Source of the DNA: Pseudobowmanella zhangzhouensis
GTDB taxonomy: Bacteria; Pseudomonadota; Gammaproteobacteria; Enterobacterales; Alteromonadaceae
NCBI RefSeq assembly: GCF_042662685.1
Contig: NZ_JBHSYO010000007.1
Location: forward strand, 1-64,000
Direction: 5' to 3'
Length of the DNA stretch: 64,000 nt
Shown here piece after piece: positions 1 to 8,347 of the stretch (positions are counted from its first letter, which is position 1; each line of letters starts with the position of its first letter). A program made the translations under genes and the position numbers. The notes under the pieces were generated by a model. The model saw only the letters and a list, made by a program, of their open reading frames with translations, made no database searches and was not told the DNA's origin.

Positions 1-112
1 GTTTTTGTCAACATCTCAACTCCGTCAGCGGCCTCTGCCGTTCCCCGTCGAAGTGGCGCGCATTCTACGCACCAGAGATTTTCACGCAAGTACTTTTTTC
101 ACTTTTTCTATG
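1..112 (-). promoter_or_regulatory. Leftward stable-RNA (probable rRNA operon) promoter region
   Basis: Read on the minus strand, TTGCGT (89-84), a 16-base spacer and TAGAAT (67-62) form a sigma-70 promoter. It is followed at once by the GC-rich discriminator GCGCGCC (61-55), typical of stringently controlled rRNA promoters. A-tracts upstream of the -35 (about 91-112) look like an UP element. A second -35, TTGACA (11-6), lies just before the edge as in tandem P1/P2 rrn promoters; its -10 would be outside the window. In E. coli rrnD sits beside yrdA-aroE, so the neighbour is probably an rRNA operon. That identity is inferred. Confidence 0.7.
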
Positions 113-196
113 TTTTTGCGTTCTTTCGCTTACTTTTTAGCTAAACAGGTTATTTTTGGTACACTTAACAGTAGTAAACCGCCAATAATCACGATT

Positions 197-1210
197 ATGA
201 CACTGAAAATTTACAAAAATATAAAGCCAACAATTGCCGCAAATGCCTATATTGATGATAGCGCCATTGTAGCTGGTGAAGTTTTTATCGATGAAGAATC
301 CAGTATCTGGCCATTAGTAGCAATCAGAGGGGATGTTAATAAGGTAAGTATTGGGAAGCGCAGTAATATTCAGGATGGGAGTGTGCTGCACGTAACCCGC
401 AAAACCACCTCCAATCCAGCAGGCTATCCCCTATTAATCGGTGACGATGTCACTGTCGGCCATAAAGTCATGTTACATGGCTGCACGCTGGGTAATCGGA
501 TACTGGTCGGTATGGGCGCTATCGTTATGGATAATGCCACGGTAGGTGACGATGTCATTATCGGCGCAGGCAGTCTGGTGCCTCCCAATAAGTATTTAGA
601 GTCTGGATACCTCTATGTAGGCAGTCCGGTAAAGCAAGCGCGTAAGCTCACTGATGAAGAACTTGCCTTCCTGCCGGTGTCGGCCAGCAATTACGTCTTA
701 TTAAAAGAAGAATATCTGCAGCAAGCCAAGCCCGCGTTTGCACTACCTGATTTATGTGACGAGCTGTCCCCACCATTAAGAATCGCAGAACCCCTGTTTA
801 CTAATTATGGTGGCAACTCTTCGTTTTACGGCGAAGTGGTCACAGTGGCCTGTTTTGAAGATAATTCGATGGTTAAGCAAATGGTTAGAGAACCAGGGCA
901 TGGAAAGGTGATGGTCGTTAACGGCAGAGGTTCACTTAACAAAGCATTGCTGGGTGACATGCTGGCCGAACAGGCTGTTAAAAATGGCTGGCACGGTTTT
1001 GTAATAAATGGCTGCGTACGTGACGTGGATATTCTTAAACAACTGCCAATCGGCATTAAGGCTTTGGCCGCGGCTCCTCAGAAGACCGAAAAACTCGGCA
1101 AGGGAGAGATTAACCAGAACGTTCAGTTTGCCGGCATACAATTTGTACCGGGTGAGTACCTGTATGCCGATAACAACGGCGTTTTAGTTAGCAGCCAACC
1201 GTTACTATAA
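197..1210 (+). CDS. Fusion of a YrdA-type gamma-carbonic anhydrase-like domain and an RraA-like domain
   Basis: A 337-residue protein with two recognisable parts. Residues 1 to about 180 form a left-handed beta-helix of the gamma-carbonic anhydrase/YrdA family, with the RGDVN motif at 44-48 and three histidines (65, 89, 94) at the zinc-ligand positions. Residues from about 190 to the end resemble RraA, the regulator of RNase E, including an EPLFxNxGG stretch, a central GRG segment and a VRDVD segment near the substrate cleft of the fold. The reading frame is continuous. The ATG at 197 is preferred because it begins exactly at the YrdA N-terminus; in-frame codons further upstream would read through the leftward promoter. 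No strong ribosome site is seen. The two domains are usually separate proteins. Whether this one regulates RNase E, hydrates CO2 or does neither is unknown. It ends 6 bases into the convergent aroE. Confidence 0.85.
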   Translation: MTLKIYKNIKPTIAANAYIDDSAIVAGEVFIDEESSIWPLVAIRGDVNKVSIGKRSNIQDGSVLHVTRKTTSNPAGYPLLIGDDVTVGHKVMLHGCTLGNRILVGMGAIVMDNATVGDDVIIGAGSLVPPNKYLESGYLYVGSPVKQARKLTDEELAFLPVSASNYVLLKEEYLQQAKPAFALPDLCDELSPPLRIAEPLFTNYGGNSSFYGEVVTVACFEDNSMVKQMVREPGHGKVMVVNGRGSLNKALLGDMLAEQAVKNGWHGFVINGCVRDVDILKQLPIGIKALAAAPQKTEKLGKGEINQNVQFAGIQFVPGEYLYADNNGVLVSSQPLL

Positions 1211-2020
1211 AGATTGAGTCATTTGCGCACGCAAAAACTGCATGACCGGATTAACATCCGGTCTCACCCCGCGCCAGATAGCAAAGCTTTCCGCCGCCTG
1301 ACAGACTAACATGCCAAGCCCATCGATTGTCCTGCTGGCACCTTGTTGACGCGCCCATAGATTAAATGGTGTTACGGTAGCGGCATAAACCATGTCATAG
1401 CACACCGCATCTGCAACTAACGGCCCGCGAATGGATGGCACAGAGCCAGCCAGGCTTGCCGACGAGGCGTTGATCACTAAATCAAACTCCCCTTCTATAT
1501 TATCCAACCCTGAGGCAACCAACTTCGATGAAGGGTTTTGTACAGCTAATTCTACAGCGCGTTGCTCAGTACGATTGGCCACATGTATAGATGCAGGTAA
1601 TTCACTTAATAAGGGGGCAATGACTCCGCGTGCGGCCCCACCGGCGCCTAGCAGTAGTATTCGCGCATCGGTTAGTGTGACTCCCTGCAGTTTTAAATCT
1701 GCCACCAGCCCTTTGCCGTCGGTGTTATCACCATATATCCGACCTTTATTAAATGAGAGTGTGTTGACCGCCTCTGCCAGCCTGGCCGCTTCTGATAACT
1801 GGTCCGCTAGCGCAAAGGCTTGTTGTTTGAACGGTAGCGTGACATTTGCTCCCTGACCACCGCGATGTATAAACTCGCCAACTGCCTTTTCGAAACCGTC
1901 CAACGGCGCTTCGATCACGCCATATTCCATGGCCTGCTGCGTCTGTTTGGCAAACATCGTATGAATAGCAGGGGATTTACTGTGGCTAATTGGGTTACCG
2001 AAAACTGCGTACTGGTCCAT
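1205..2020 (-). CDS. aroE: Shikimate 5-dehydrogenase
   Basis: A 271-residue cytoplasmic enzyme that reduces 3-dehydroshikimate to shikimate with NADPH in aromatic amino acid synthesis. Visible motifs are the shikimate-binding NPISHSKSP (9-17), NVTLPFK with catalytic Lys65, AVN at 84-86, GDNTDG with catalytic Asp101, and the glycine-rich NADP loop GAGGAA at 125-130. Length matches E. coli AroE (272). Its 3' end overlaps the convergent yrdA-rraA fusion by 6 bases. The yrdA-aroE neighbourhood is conserved in enteric bacteria, although there aroE follows tsaC directly, whereas here ompW and hemF lie between them. Confidence 0.97.
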   Translation of the reverse strand: MDQYAVFGNPISHSKSPAIHTMFAKQTQQAMEYGVIEAPLDGFEKAVGEFIHRGGQGANVTLPFKQQAFALADQLSEAARLAEAVNTLSFNKGRIYGDNTDGKGLVADLKLQGVTLTDARILLLGAGGAARGVIAPLLSELPASIHVANRTEQRAVELAVQNPSSKLVASGLDNIEGEFDLVINASSASLAGSVPSIRGPLVADAVCYDMVYAATVTPFNLWARQQGASRTIDGLGMLVCQAAESFAIWRGVRPDVNPVMQFLRAQMTQSL

Positions 2021-2080
2021 GAATCAACACTGGAAAGATGATTAATGCGCCATAGCCTACTGAATTAAGAAGATAAAATA

Positions 2081-2110
2081 AAACAGGCGGCACACTGGCC
2101 GCCTGTTTTT
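2081..2110 (-). terminator. Intrinsic terminator after ompW
   Basis: A perfect 10-bp stem (2081-2090 with 2099-2108) with an 8-base loop. It has T-rich flanks on both strands, so it can stop ompW transcription leftward and could also act rightward. Confidence 0.85.
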
Positions 2111-2138
2111 AACAACAATCCAATAAGCGCGAGCGCTA

Positions 2139-2804
2139 TCAGAACTTGTAACCAACCATCAATGAGACCACAGTGGGGTTAATGTCGACGTCAACTTTAC
2201 CTTTCGCTGCGCCTGCAGAGAAATTAGCCGTGGTATCGATATCGATATAACGTACAGACGCATTCACCATCCAGTTATCATTCAATTTGTAATCAAACCC
2301 TACTTGCGCCGCCAGACCAAAAGAACTGTCCAAATCTAAATCAGAAAAGCCAGCGTCCTTGAAAGTAGATGTAAAGTCTTCATCGAAGAATACCGTATAG
2401 TTCACCCCTACACCCGCGTAAGGCTGGAATGCGGCATCTTTATCATTGAAGAAGTACAGCGCACTCACTGTGGGTGGCAGGTGTTTAGTTTCTGCCAGTT
2501 TCGCGTTGCCGTCCGGAGTATGAACAATGATATCGTGGGAAAATGGTGTAGCGGCCAGCACTTCAATCGCCCAGTTGTTATCGTAGAAATAGACGATATT
2601 CAGACCCAGTTGGGCATTATCATCCACACCCACTGTTAATCCTGAGTCTGCACCGTCTACCAGCACTGCGCCGCTATCATCATTTGGCGCGACGTTGGTA
2701 TAACCAGCACGCAATATTAAGTCACCCGCATCATAGGCAGCGGCAACGCCGCTCACAGCAGCCAGACCAGCAGTTAAAGCAAGAGTTAAAATTGATTTTT
2801 TCAT
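2139..2804 (-). CDS. ompW: OmpW-family outer membrane protein
   Basis: A 221-residue protein with a clear Sec signal peptide (basic MKK, hydrophobic core, likely cleavage after Ala23). The body looks like an eight-stranded OmpW barrel: alternating hydrophobic strands, a DAGDLILRAGYTNVAP-type N-terminal strand, a PPTVSALYFF segment, and a terminal GYKF ending in phenylalanine as outer-membrane barrels do. OmpW proteins form small hydrophobic channels and often respond to salinity, iron or oxidative stress. It is a single-gene unit with its own terminator, between aroE and hemF. The family call is firm; the substrate is not known. Confidence 0.92.
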   Translation of the reverse strand: MKKSILTLALTAGLAAVSGVAAAYDAGDLILRAGYTNVAPNDDSGAVLVDGADSGLTVGVDDNAQLGLNIVYFYDNNWAIEVLAATPFSHDIIVHTPDGNAKLAETKHLPPTVSALYFFNDKDAAFQPYAGVGVNYTVFFDEDFTSTFKDAGFSDLDLDSSFGLAAQVGFDYKLNDNWMVNASVRYIDIDTTANFSAGAAKGKVDVDINPTVVSLMVGYKF

Positions 2805-2877
2805 GATCGTTTCCTTTTGAGTGTATGCGAATAGCGTAGGTGAGCCACCGCCAAGGAATATTGATCTGGTGCAATAA

Positions 2878-2900
2878 CCGCGGGGCAGCCCGCGGCTTTT
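2878..2900. terminator. Strong GC hairpin between hemF and ompW
   Basis: CCGCGGG (2878-2884), loop GCAG, CCCGCGG (2889-2895): a perfect 7-bp GC stem 45 bases downstream of the hemF stop. The U-tract is better on the plus strand (CTTTTATTG) than on the minus strand (TTATTG). It probably ends hemF transcription, but the orientation is not certain. Confidence 0.5.
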
Positions 2901-2939
2901 ATTGTTTTAAATCAAATAAATGAAAGGTATCAGAGGAAA

Positions 2940-3854
2940 CTACAGACTGAGCCAGTCTCGAGGAGCAAGAAACTCTTTATACAGCAGCTCCTCCTTACTA
3001 CCGGGCAAAGGTTGATAATCGTATTCCCAGCGCGCCAATGGCGGCATCGACATCAGAATCGACTCGGTACGTCCACCGGTCTGTAATCCAAATAAGGTGC
3101 CGCGATCATAAACCAGGTTAAACTCCACGTAGCGCCCACGCCGATATAATTGAAATTGACGCTCCGCTTCAGTGAAACTCACCTCTTTTCGACGCTCCAC
3201 AATCGGCACATACGCATCCAGATAACCGTCGCCCACTGCCTGAACAAATTCAAAGCTCTTATCAAAGCCCCATTGGTTTAGGTCATCAAAAAATAAACCG
3301 CCTACGCCACGGGTTTCATCACGGTGTTTCAAATAAAAATATTCGTCACACCATTTTTTGTAGTCGGCATACACTGTGTCCCCAAATGGCTGACAAAGTT
3401 TTTGCGCTGTGCGGTGCCAATGCAGTACGTCTTCAAACTGGGGATAGAATGGTGTCAGGTCAAATCCTCCGCCAAACCACCAGATGGGTTCGTGGCCTTC
3501 TTTTTCCGCAATAAAAAATCGTACATTCGCGTGTGACGTCGGTACATGTGGATTGTGCGGATGGATAACTAACGAAACTCCACAAGCCTGAAACTTACGG
3601 CCTGCCAACTCTGGACGGTGTGCCGTTGCCGACGCCGGCATTTGATCGCCAAATACGTGGGAAAAGTTCACCCCGCCCTGCTCTATCACTTTACCTGAGC
3701 GCATCACCCGTGTCCGGCCACCACCGCCCTCCGCACGTTGCCAGTTGTCTTCGATAAAGTTGCCCTTACCGTCTACCAGCTCAAGGGTTTGGCAAATATT
3801 GTCCTGCAGCTTATGAAAGTAGGCTATGACACTATTAATATCCGGATGAGACAT
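2940..3854 (-). CDS. hemF: Oxygen-dependent coproporphyrinogen III oxidase
   Basis: A 304-residue enzyme that oxidatively decarboxylates coproporphyrinogen III to protoporphyrinogen IX in aerobic haem synthesis. The family signature is clear: a glycine-rich AEGGGGRTRV segment at 41-50, HPHNPHVPTSHANVR at 98-112, GGGFDLTPFYP at 128-138, and a GGLFFDDL segment near 205. Length is close to E. coli HemF (299). It starts 5 bases after the tsaC stop, so tsaC and hemF form one minus-strand operon. Oxygen-dependent HemF implies aerobic or facultative life. Confidence 0.97.
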   Translation of the reverse strand: MSHPDINSVIAYFHKLQDNICQTLELVDGKGNFIEDNWQRAEGGGGRTRVMRSGKVIEQGGVNFSHVFGDQMPASATAHRPELAGRKFQACGVSLVIHPHNPHVPTSHANVRFFIAEKEGHEPIWWFGGGFDLTPFYPQFEDVLHWHRTAQKLCQPFGDTVYADYKKWCDEYFYLKHRDETRGVGGLFFDDLNQWGFDKSFEFVQAVGDGYLDAYVPIVERRKEVSFTEAERQFQLYRRGRYVEFNLVYDRGTLFGLQTGGRTESILMSMPPLARWEYDYQPLPGSKEELLYKEFLAPRDWLSL

Positions 3855-3859
3855 GTTTA

Positions 3860-4420
3860 CTACCTGAGTTGTTCGCCAGTCATGGCGTTAAATATTTTAC
3901 TGGGGCTGGCATTTCCACCAACGGGTACATCAACCAACCAATCGACACCGCGACCTAATTGTTGGATTACATCTGCTGCGGTTATCGCTGGCGGCATACC
4001 GCTTACATTGGCACTGGTCGACACGATAGGCTTGGTCAGTGCGCGACATAACTCCCGCACTGGCGCGAAATCGGGGATGCGCACCGCGATTAGGTCCGAA
4101 TCACCGCAAAGTAAATCAGACACCCGCTCACTTTTCGGTAATAACCAGGTAATTGGGCCGGGCCACTTTGAAAAAATCTCAAAACGGCGTTCCTGCGGAA
4201 TACGTTTATCATCTATATATGGCAATAGCTGTGAATAATCGGCCGCTACGAGAATCAGCCCTTTGGAAGCTGGCCTTTGCTTCAGAGCTAGCAGTCGCGA
4301 GAGCGCATCTGAATTGTCCGGGTCACAACCCAAGCCAAACACGGCTTCAGTTGGATAGGCTATCAATCCGCCTGCATAAAACGCGTCTTGCACTGAGTGG
4401 AATTTGGTCGACTCGCTCAC
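3860..4420 (-). CDS. tsaC: Threonylcarbamoyl-AMP synthase (YrdC/Sua5 family)
   Basis: A 186-residue single-domain TsaC (E. coli 190), without the extra C-terminal Sua5 domain. It makes threonylcarbamoyl-AMP from threonine, bicarbonate and ATP for the t6A37 modification of ANN-decoding tRNAs. AYPTEAVFGLGCDP (21-34), LKQRPASKGLIL (47-58) and a later STSANVSG motif mark the substrate cleft. It is the first gene of the tsaC-hemF pair and diverges from purE across about 150 bases. Confidence 0.95.
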   Translation of the reverse strand: MSESTKFHSVQDAFYAGGLIAYPTEAVFGLGCDPDNSDALSRLLALKQRPASKGLILVAADYSQLLPYIDDKRIPQERRFEIFSKWPGPITWLLPKSERVSDLLCGDSDLIAVRIPDFAPVRELCRALTKPIVSTSANVSGMPPAITAADVIQQLGRGVDWLVDVPVGGNASPSKIFNAMTGEQLR

Positions 4421-4568
4421 GATAATCTATGAGTTATTATACTGGCGGCGAGATTAGCATACTTTCTATGTAACTCGCAGCCGCGCTAAAGGTTTTAAGC
4501 TGTACATTAATGCGGCTATAATGCGCGCTTTCATTTTGCGCAGCCGCGCCAATTCGGTAGGAAGAAAT

Positions 4569-5054
4569 ATGAAAGTAGGCATTATTATGGGGTCAACATC
4601 TGATTGGCCAACCATGCAACATGCGGCGAGTATGTTGGATCATTTTGGGATTGCCTATGAAACGAAAGTCGTATCAGCCCACCGCACTCCGCACTTATTA
4701 GCAGACTATTGTGGCAGCGCATCTGCCCGCGGTTTAAAAGTAATTATCGCGGGCGCCGGTGGCGCAGCTCACTTACCTGGCATGGCGGCCGCATTTACCA
4801 GCTTGCCGGTTTTAGGCGTGCCGGTGCAATCAAAAGCCCTGAAAGGCATGGATTCTTTACTGTCTATCGTACAAATGCCCAAGGGGGTCGCCGTCGGTAC
4901 GTTAGCTATCGGTGATCCGGGCGCGGCGAATGCCGGGTTGTTAGCGGCGCAAATCCTCGCCACCAGCGATGATGAATTGATGGGGAAAATAGATGAATTC
5001 CGTCAAAAGCAAACCGACACAGTACTCGCCAGCCCAGATCCAGCAGGACACTAA
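4569..5054 (+). CDS. purE: N5-carboxyaminoimidazole ribonucleotide mutase
   Basis: A 161-residue PurE class I enzyme, which moves the carboxyl group of N5-CAIR to give CAIR in purine synthesis. Motifs: GSTSDWPTM (8-16), SAHRTP (36-41, with the catalytic-region histidine) and GGAAHLPGM (64-72). The ATG at 4569 follows a good ribosome site (AGGAAGAA) and starts exactly at the family N-terminus; an upstream in-frame ATG at 4521 is rejected. A likely -10, TATAAT at 4517-4522, is followed by a GC-rich stretch, so the upstream ATG falls at the promoter. No PurR-like operator was recognised. It is the first gene of purEK. Confidence 0.96.
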   Translation: MKVGIIMGSTSDWPTMQHAASMLDHFGIAYETKVVSAHRTPHLLADYCGSASARGLKVIIAGAGGAAHLPGMAAAFTSLPVLGVPVQSKALKGMDSLLSIVQMPKGVAVGTLAIGDPGAANAGLLAAQILATSDDELMGKIDEFRQKQTDTVLASPDPAGH

Positions 5055-5057
5055 CTG

Positions 5058-6185
5058 ATGCAAGTCCTTGTTCTTGGCGCTGGACAACTGGCGAAAATGA
5101 TGGCCGAAGAGGCCGATACACTCGGCCTGATTGTGCGAGCCTTTGATGTCCGAACCAATCAGGTCGTTGATCCCATCACGAAAGAGGCCCATGCCAGCAG
5201 CCTGCAAGCGGCTATTGATGCTGCCGACATTGTCACTGCCGAATTCGAACATATCCCATTAGATATCCTTACTATGTGCGAAAACAGCGGCAAACTTCGT
5301 CCGTCTGCAACAGCCATTCGCACCGGTGGCGACCGCCGTATAGAAAAAGGCTTGCTGGATGGCGCCTGGGTTAAAAACGCCGCATATAAAGTCATCAAAG
5401 ATATCACCGAACTACAACATGCAGTAAACACACTGGGGCTGCCTTTGGTGTTGAAAAGCGCTATGGATGGTTACGATGGCAAAGGCCAATGGCGACTCAA
5501 GTACCAGCAGGATGTTGAACGCGTTGCAGTAGACATCAGTGAATTTATTAAGCACTCCAGTGACTCACAAGGCATCGTTGCAGAGCAATTTGTACGATTT
5601 GAGCGGGAAGTATCAATTATAGGCGCCCGTAACCAGCAAGGTGATGTGGCGTGTTATCCCATCACGGAAAATCAGCACCATGAAGGTATTCTGCATATCT
5701 CCGTTGCCCGTGGCGACGAGTCTGCAGAGTTGCAAGCGCAGGCACAGCAGATCTTTAATAACATTGCTAATGCGCTGAATTACGTTGGTGTGCTGGCGGT
5801 TGAATGCTTTGTGACAGGTGGCCAGCTGCTGGTCAATGAAATCGCGCCTCGAGTACACAACTCAGGTCACTGGACACAACAGGGCGCAGCCACCAGCCAG
5901 TTCAGTAATCATTTGCGCGCAGTGTGTGACATGCCTTTGGGTAGCACGGTACAAATTGCCCCAACGGCAATGATCAATATTCTGGGAGAAGATGAGCTCC
6001 CCAAAACGGTGTACCAAATGCCGGGTGTCACGGTGCATTGGTACGGCAAAGAAAAGCGTCCCGGACGTAAGATGGGGCATATTAATGTTACCGGACAAGA
6101 CGTGGCTGAGTTAAACGCACGCTTGGCTGACTTAGCCAGCTGCCTAGACCCTCACGCATTTCCTTTAATGGCTCAATTTGCCTGA
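5058..6185 (+). CDS. purK: N5-carboxyaminoimidazole ribonucleotide synthetase
   Basis: A 375-residue ATP-grasp enzyme that carboxylates AIR with bicarbonate and ATP to N5-CAIR, the substrate of PurE. The N-terminal VLGAGQLAKMMAEEA segment is the PurK phosphate loop; the ATP-grasp core includes SAMDGYDGKGQW and the metal-site region NEIAPRVHNSGHW. It starts 3 bases after purE, so the two are translationally linked. The stop codon abuts the stop of the convergent zinc-ribbon gene with no spacer. Confidence 0.97.
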   Translation: MQVLVLGAGQLAKMMAEEADTLGLIVRAFDVRTNQVVDPITKEAHASSLQAAIDAADIVTAEFEHIPLDILTMCENSGKLRPSATAIRTGGDRRIEKGLLDGAWVKNAAYKVIKDITELQHAVNTLGLPLVLKSAMDGYDGKGQWRLKYQQDVERVAVDISEFIKHSSDSQGIVAEQFVRFEREVSIIGARNQQGDVACYPITENQHHEGILHISVARGDESAELQAQAQQIFNNIANALNYVGVLAVECFVTGGQLLVNEIAPRVHNSGHWTQQGAATSQFSNHLRAVCDMPLGSTVQIAPTAMINILGEDELPKTVYQMPGVTVHWYGKEKRPGRKMGHINVTGQDVAELNARLADLASCLDPHAFPLMAQFA

Positions 6186-6731
6186 TTATTCCTGCACGTG
6201 CTGACAACGTTTGTCAGCACAGCGCAGTTTGCCACCGCGCTTTTCCAATACGCCAAAACCACATTTCTGACAAACGCCACTGATTGGGGTGTGGTTCATC
6301 AGAAATTTACAGGCCGGATAGCCATTACAGGCGTAAAAACTCTTACCGTATTTATTCGCGCGCTTTACTAAATGCCCATTCTTACACACCGGGCAATTAA
6401 CCTGAGTGTCATCCTGTGTTTTGATAGACTCAATATGATGGCAATCGGGAAACCGGCTACAGCCAATGAATAAACCGTAGCGTCCCTTTTTAATCGCCAG
6501 TGGCGCGTCGCATTCCGGACAATGAGAGCCATCAATCACTTTTATCAGGCTGTCCTCATGTTCATGCAGCGGTTTGCTGAAATCACACTCCGGGTAGCGT
6601 GAGCAGCCTATAAAGGGGCCTTTTTTGCTGCGCTTTAATTGCAGCGGCGCCGCGCATTGGGGACAGTCGCCAAAGGCCTGTTGCAGCGCATGATGATCGG
6701 CGTGAAAGAGTGAATGATCTATTTTAGACAT
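6186..6731 (-). CDS. yrdD: Topoisomerase-type C4 zinc-finger protein YrdD
   Basis: A 181-residue protein built almost entirely of four CxxC...C zinc ribbons like those at the C-terminus of topoisomerase I. The first three share a GxFIGCSRYPxC or similar ending; the fourth is shorter. E. coli YrdD (180 aa) has the same size and neighbourhood. It probably binds single-stranded DNA or RNA; its cellular role is not established. In E. coli it lies inside the dprA-smg-yrdD-tsaC-aroE operon. Here a terminator separates it from smg, and purEK lies between it and tsaC. Confidence 0.9.
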   Translation of the reverse strand: MSKIDHSLFHADHHALQQAFGDCPQCAAPLQLKRSKKGPFIGCSRYPECDFSKPLHEHEDSLIKVIDGSHCPECDAPLAIKKGRYGLFIGCSRFPDCHHIESIKTQDDTQVNCPVCKNGHLVKRANKYGKSFYACNGYPACKFLMNHTPISGVCQKCGFGVLEKRGGKLRCADKRCQHVQE

Positions 6732-6740
6732 GACAATATA

Positions 6741-6764
6741 AAAACGGAGCCAGAGGCTCCGTTT
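6741..6764 (-). terminator. Intrinsic terminator between smg and yrdD
   Basis: A perfect 10-bp stem (6742-6751 with 6755-6764), loop AGA, with an A-tract on the plus side that gives a U-tract on the minus strand. It lies 6 bases after the smg stop and just before the yrdD start, so yrdD must rely on readthrough or a promoter within this short gap. Confidence 0.85.
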
Positions 6765-6769
6765 ACTCG

Positions 6770-7246
6770 TTAGTGTAACGGACCTTGCGGTGTTTCAAAC
6801 AACAGATCTTCCATCTGTGCGTAGGCATTTTCTTTACCTGGCACATTAAACAACACCATCAACACCACCCATTTTAAGTCTTCCAGACCAAACTCTGCAG
6901 AATCCAGTTCCATCACGCGATCAATCACCATTTCACGGGTCGATGCATCCAGCACTTTGATTTGCTCAAGAAAAATCAGAAAGCCCTGGCATTCCACGTC
7001 CAGACGCATTTGCTCCTGATAGGTGTAAATACGCGTGACTGGCGTTGTCGATAACCCTGCCAAATAGGGCTTTTGATCGGTTTCCTGCAGTGCGGCGAGT
7101 TTTTCCAGCCAGGAAAGCGCCTTATATATTTCATCGTGATGGAACCCGGCACGGGTCAGCTCTTCGGTGAGTTCATCCTGATCAACGCGAATTTCCGCTT
7201 CGCTGTGAATCAGATTTTCGAACAAATACATGAGGATATCGAACAT
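6770..7246 (-). CDS. smg: Smg family protein (DUF494)
   Basis: A 158-residue acidic alpha-helical protein matching Smg: N-terminal MFDILMYLFENLIHSEAE and a middle helix bundle ending in a LKWVVLMVLFNVPG segment. E. coli Smg is 157 aa and lies downstream of dprA, as here (4 bases after the dprA stop). The function is unknown. It is the last gene of a LysM protein-dprA-smg operon, closed by a terminator. Confidence 0.93.
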   Translation of the reverse strand: MFDILMYLFENLIHSEAEIRVDQDELTEELTRAGFHHDEIYKALSWLEKLAALQETDQKPYLAGLSTTPVTRIYTYQEQMRLDVECQGFLIFLEQIKVLDASTREMVIDRVMELDSAEFGLEDLKWVVLMVLFNVPGKENAYAQMEDLLFETPQGPLH

Positions 7247-7250
7247 AACT

Positions 7251-8339
7251 TTAACCCCTCAATTTGACGTAACCTCCGGGAACGGAAGCTACTAGTCCAC
7301 GCAGCTCATATTCTAATAGTGTCGCTGTAACCTGCTCTATAGACAGCGCGCTGCGTTCGGCAACTACATCTATGGTTGTTACTTCATAATCAACACTATC
7401 TAACAAACTATCGGTTGCCAAGCGCTGAATGTTACTTTTTTCGGGTTTCTCCGCAATTGCCAGACCAACTGATGGTAATTCAGCCAAAATGTCATCTACC
7501 GACTCCACCAGCTTAGCGCCCTGCTGAATTAAATAGTGGCAACCTTTCACCATGGGGCTATGAATACTGCCCGGAATCGCAAACACTTCACGTCCTTGTT
7601 CCAATGCATATCGTGCCGTGATGAGCGAACCACTTTTCAGGGCCGCTTCAACCACTAATACACCTTTAGACAAGCCGCTGATAATTCGGTTTCGTCGCGG
7701 GAAATATTGAGCTAATGGTTTAATCCCCGGCGCAAACTCTGACAGAATCATCCCCTGCTGCTGAATGATTCGCTCCGCCAAGTTTAGATTGCGGCGAGGG
7801 TAAATATGGTCGATGCCACACCCTAAAACAGCAATCGTCGAATCCCCAAATGCCAACGCACCTTGATGTGCTGCCGCATCAATGCCAATAGCAAGCCCAC
7901 TGGTGACAACCCATCCACGACGCACCAACTCCGTAGCAAACTCGCTTGCATGAGCTTTGCCCTGCACCGTTGGATTGCGACTTCCAACAATGGCTAATTG
8001 GCAACGGTTCAATAACGCCCTATTCCCCAGGCCAAACAGTAAAGGCGGCGCCTGAGCAATTTGCCGCAGGGGCTCCGGGTAATCGTCATCATGCAGGGTT
8101 AGTACAAAATTATGCTCACCGGCAGATAACCAACGCTGCGCGCAGTCGAGCCAGTGTTGATTGGGTTCACGCAAAGCGGATATGGCGGTTTGACTTAACC
8201 CCAATGCTTGTAAATGTTGAGAAGGAAGTTGGAGCAAATCATTTGGGGCATATCGCTTAAGTAAGCGATGAAGTAGCGCCGGCTTGATATCCGGCGCTTG
8301 ATTGAGAACTAACCAGGCTAATATGTCTGGCGTACTCAT
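7251..8339 (-). CDS. dprA: DNA-processing protein DprA/Smf
   Basis: A 362-residue DprA that loads RecA on incoming single-stranded DNA during natural transformation. The Rossmann-like core is complete: AIVGSRNPT, SGLAIGIDAAAH, VLGCGIDHIYPRRN, FPRRNRIISGLSKGVLVVEA, SGSLITARYALEQGREVFAIPGS. An N-terminal helix-hairpin region and a C-terminal winged-helix-like domain (DLA/DML3 type, ending VASVPGGYVKLRG) flank it. It lies 8 bases after the LysM gene stop. Presence of DprA does not by itself prove competence; it is kept in many non-competent species. Confidence 0.95.
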   Translation of the reverse strand: MSTPDILAWLVLNQAPDIKPALLHRLLKRYAPNDLLQLPSQHLQALGLSQTAISALREPNQHWLDCAQRWLSAGEHNFVLTLHDDDYPEPLRQIAQAPPLLFGLGNRALLNRCQLAIVGSRNPTVQGKAHASEFATELVRRGWVVTSGLAIGIDAAAHQGALAFGDSTIAVLGCGIDHIYPRRNLNLAERIIQQQGMILSEFAPGIKPLAQYFPRRNRIISGLSKGVLVVEAALKSGSLITARYALEQGREVFAIPGSIHSPMVKGCHYLIQQGAKLVESVDDILAELPSVGLAIAEKPEKSNIQRLATDSLLDSVDYEVTTIDVVAERSALSIEQVTATLLEYELRGLVASVPGGYVKLRG

Positions 8340-8347
8340 AGTGTCAT

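Noticed and set aside
5..196. N-terminal extension of the YrdA-RraA fusion upstream of the ATG at 197
   Set aside because: It translates the complement of the leftward rRNA-type promoter, has no ribosome site and no match to the YrdA N-terminus.
1431..1856. Open frame antisense to aroE and many similar long antisense frames over glyS, dnaA, atpA and others
   Set aside because: They are shadows of strongly coding genes, without plausible starts, motifs or own promoters.
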